From an uncultured Bacteroidales bacterium (GTDB lineage Bacteria; Bacteroidota; Bacteroidia; Bacteroidales; P3): a stretch of DNA of 6,541 nucleotides. Positions 5,235 to 6,541 of the stretch are shown here, piece by piece (position 1 is the first letter of the stretch; every line of letters starts with the position of its first letter). The DNA lies in NCBI GenBank assembly GCA_937906975.1, contig CALCUN010000153.1:1-6541 (forward strand). The letters are read 5' to 3'. Both the position numbers and the translations under genes were made by a program. Below the pieces are notes generated by a model that did not search any database, had not been told where the DNA came from, and was given only the letters and a program-made list of their open reading frames with translations.

Positions 5235-6541
5235 TTATTTTTCGTCAATACTATCTTCTATTGCTTTTTGATAAACCTCTCTCCAACCAAACCATTCCCT
5301 TTTATTTGACAAACTTTCATTATGCCATATACTTATCATTTCTCCTTTAACTTTTTTAACCTCATCGTTTAATTTTTTAATTTCTTCCAATGCTTGTTGA
5401 GGAGAAAGTTTTAATCCATTTTTCAAAGACACATCCATATAGGCAAAAGGGTGTATTTTCAAACTTGTTTCGTAGTCCATAGCCAAATCATAAAAGTTAA
5501 AACAACTACAAATCCCTGCCCTAAAACCTATATTATCAGAATAACCCATAGAAAAATCATGTTCTATGCTTCCTGTCGCTATTAAATTTCTATATCCCTC
5601 TGGAAGGCGAAAATGTAAATAGTGATAACGCGACCTCATTATTGGTTTATGTAGCGTTTCCTTTAACATCTTAATTTGAGAATTTATCAATTGAGGATAA
5701 TCAAAACTATCATAAGAAGGATGCACGCCCACCTTTGCATAATCACACAAACTTTTAATCAATACCCTAAATTTATTGTTGTATGGATTTATGTTTTTAT
5801 CATATTTTCCATAATAACCATACAAAACAAAAAATATAGTACTAAGATTGTATTTTTCTATTAATGAAATTATAAAATCAAAAGTATTATATGGGTCTTT
5901 TTCTATTTTTAAAAGCACTTTTAATCTCTCAAAACAAAGAGATAATTTTCCTTTCATCAAATCTCGTAAGAAGCCAAACAAGTTTCGGCTAAATCCTTTA
6001 CAAGTATAAGAGTATGCAGAGTCTATATCTATTGTATTTAGATAAGAATAATGATTGTTTTGAGAAGACAATTCGGGATAACGCTCCAATATCCTATTTT
6101 TAAACTCCTCAACCCATATATTTACCACAGGTTTTTTCAAAAAACCCTTTTTATAAGCCAAACTATCCTCTGCTTTGAAACGAGAATGCTTATCTTTTAC
6201 GTATGGTAAATACTCTTCGTATCGAGAAACTAAATAAAAACACGCTGCCAAAACATCAAAATCGCAAATAGAATCCTTTGAATAAAGTCTAAAAAGATAC
6301 GGAGTATTATTTTTTTCAAAATAACCAACCTCTGTCATTTCAATAATAGTTTGGAATAAAAGAGGAGAATTTAATAAAAACAATTCATCTGCAATCGGTT
6401 GAGTAGTATAAGAAAATTTTGGGCCATTATATTGGGTAAAGTATTCTTTATCTATTGTGATAGAATACTTTATAGACATCAGTTCTTTAAATACTAAATT
6501 TAAAGTATAACCTAATCTATTAGTTAATTTATCTACATAAA
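5235..6541 (-). CDS. Divergent polysaccharide deacetylase-like protein (5' end outside window)
   Basis: Resembles the Bacteroidota-type polysaccharide deacetylase proteins with an N-terminal DUF7033-like region. The substrate is unknown; an envelope glycan or its precursor is plausible from the neighbours. An internal ATG lies at 6479, but the same frame stays open to the window edge, and those 20 codons read YVDKLTNRLGYTLNLVFKEL, matching the usual start of this family. The true start is therefore to the right, and at least 435 codons are present. Numbering from Met at 6479: the N-terminal region is about 1-145. The deacetylase part follows, with TIDIDSAYSY (149-158; candidate metal or catalytic D151/D153), VGVHPSYDSF (250-259), RYHYLHFRLPEGY (284-296), HDFSMGYSDNIGFRAG (307-322) and IWHNE (384-388). 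There is no obvious signal peptide in the visible part. The second histidine of the classic HxxxH metal motif is replaced by D257. The gene lies 12 nt upstream of hldD. The family call is good; the activity is inferred. Confidence 0.78.
   Translation of the reverse strand, partial: YVDKLTNRLGYTLNLVFKELMSIKYSITIDKEYFTQYNGPKFSYTTQPIADELFLLNSPLLFQTIIEMTEVGYFEKNNTPYLFRLYSKDSICDFDVLAACFYLVSRYEEYLPYVKDKHSRFKAEDSLAYKKGFLKKPVVNIWVEEFKNRILERYPELSSQNNHYSYLNTIDIDSAYSYTCKGFSRNLFGFLRDLMKGKLSLCFERLKVLLKIEKDPYNTFDFIISLIEKYNLSTIFFVLYGYYGKYDKNINPYNNKFRVLIKSLCDYAKVGVHPSYDSFDYPQLINSQIKMLKETLHKPIMRSRYHYLHFRLPEGYRNLIATGSIEHDFSMGYSDNIGFRAGICSCFNFYDLAMDYETSLKIHPFAYMDVSLKNGLKLSPQQALEEIKKLNDEVKKVKGEMISIWHNESLSNKREWFGWREVYQKAIEDSIDEK

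Overview
The window looks like chromosomal DNA from a low-GC member of the Bacteroidota, most likely Bacteroidales-like. Three things point there: type IX secretion / gliding genes in the order porP-gldK-gldL, a Bacteroidota-style -7 promoter box (TAnnTTTG) upstream of porP, and a divergent polysaccharide deacetylase of a kind I associate with this phylum. TGA and TAA are both used as stops, as in the standard bacterial code. I cannot name the species.

All seven genes lie on the minus strand, so transcription runs from right to left. The first block (about 6541 to 2986) is a tightly packed cell-envelope cluster: a polysaccharide-deacetylase-like protein whose 5' end lies outside the window, then hldD (heptose epimerase), kdsC (Kdo-8-phosphate phosphatase) and an rlpA-like gene encoding a double-psi beta-barrel plus SPOR protein. 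The gaps are 12 nt and 3 nt, and rlpA overlaps kdsC, which suggests one operon. HldD and KdsC serve the two sugars of the LPS inner core (heptose and Kdo). The deacetylase may act on a surface glycan, and RlpA acts on or binds peptidoglycan.

A 179-bp AT-rich gap (2807-2985) separates the two blocks. It holds a candidate porP promoter and a weak hairpin that may end the upstream operon.

The second block (2806 to 1) encodes type IX secretion parts: PorP (outer-membrane PorP/SprF family), GldK/PorK (outer-membrane lipoprotein that forms the periplasmic ring) and the first 88 residues of GldL/PorL (inner-membrane motor subunit), which runs off the left edge. gldM and gldN would be expected just beyond it.

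I found no RNA gene, mobile element, CRISPR array or broken gene. I also see no convincing new system: this is a recognisable envelope and secretion region. The points most worth a second look are the porP promoter/terminator overlap, the divergent deacetylase with its window-truncated N-terminus, and the side-by-side placement of LPS-core and T9SS genes.
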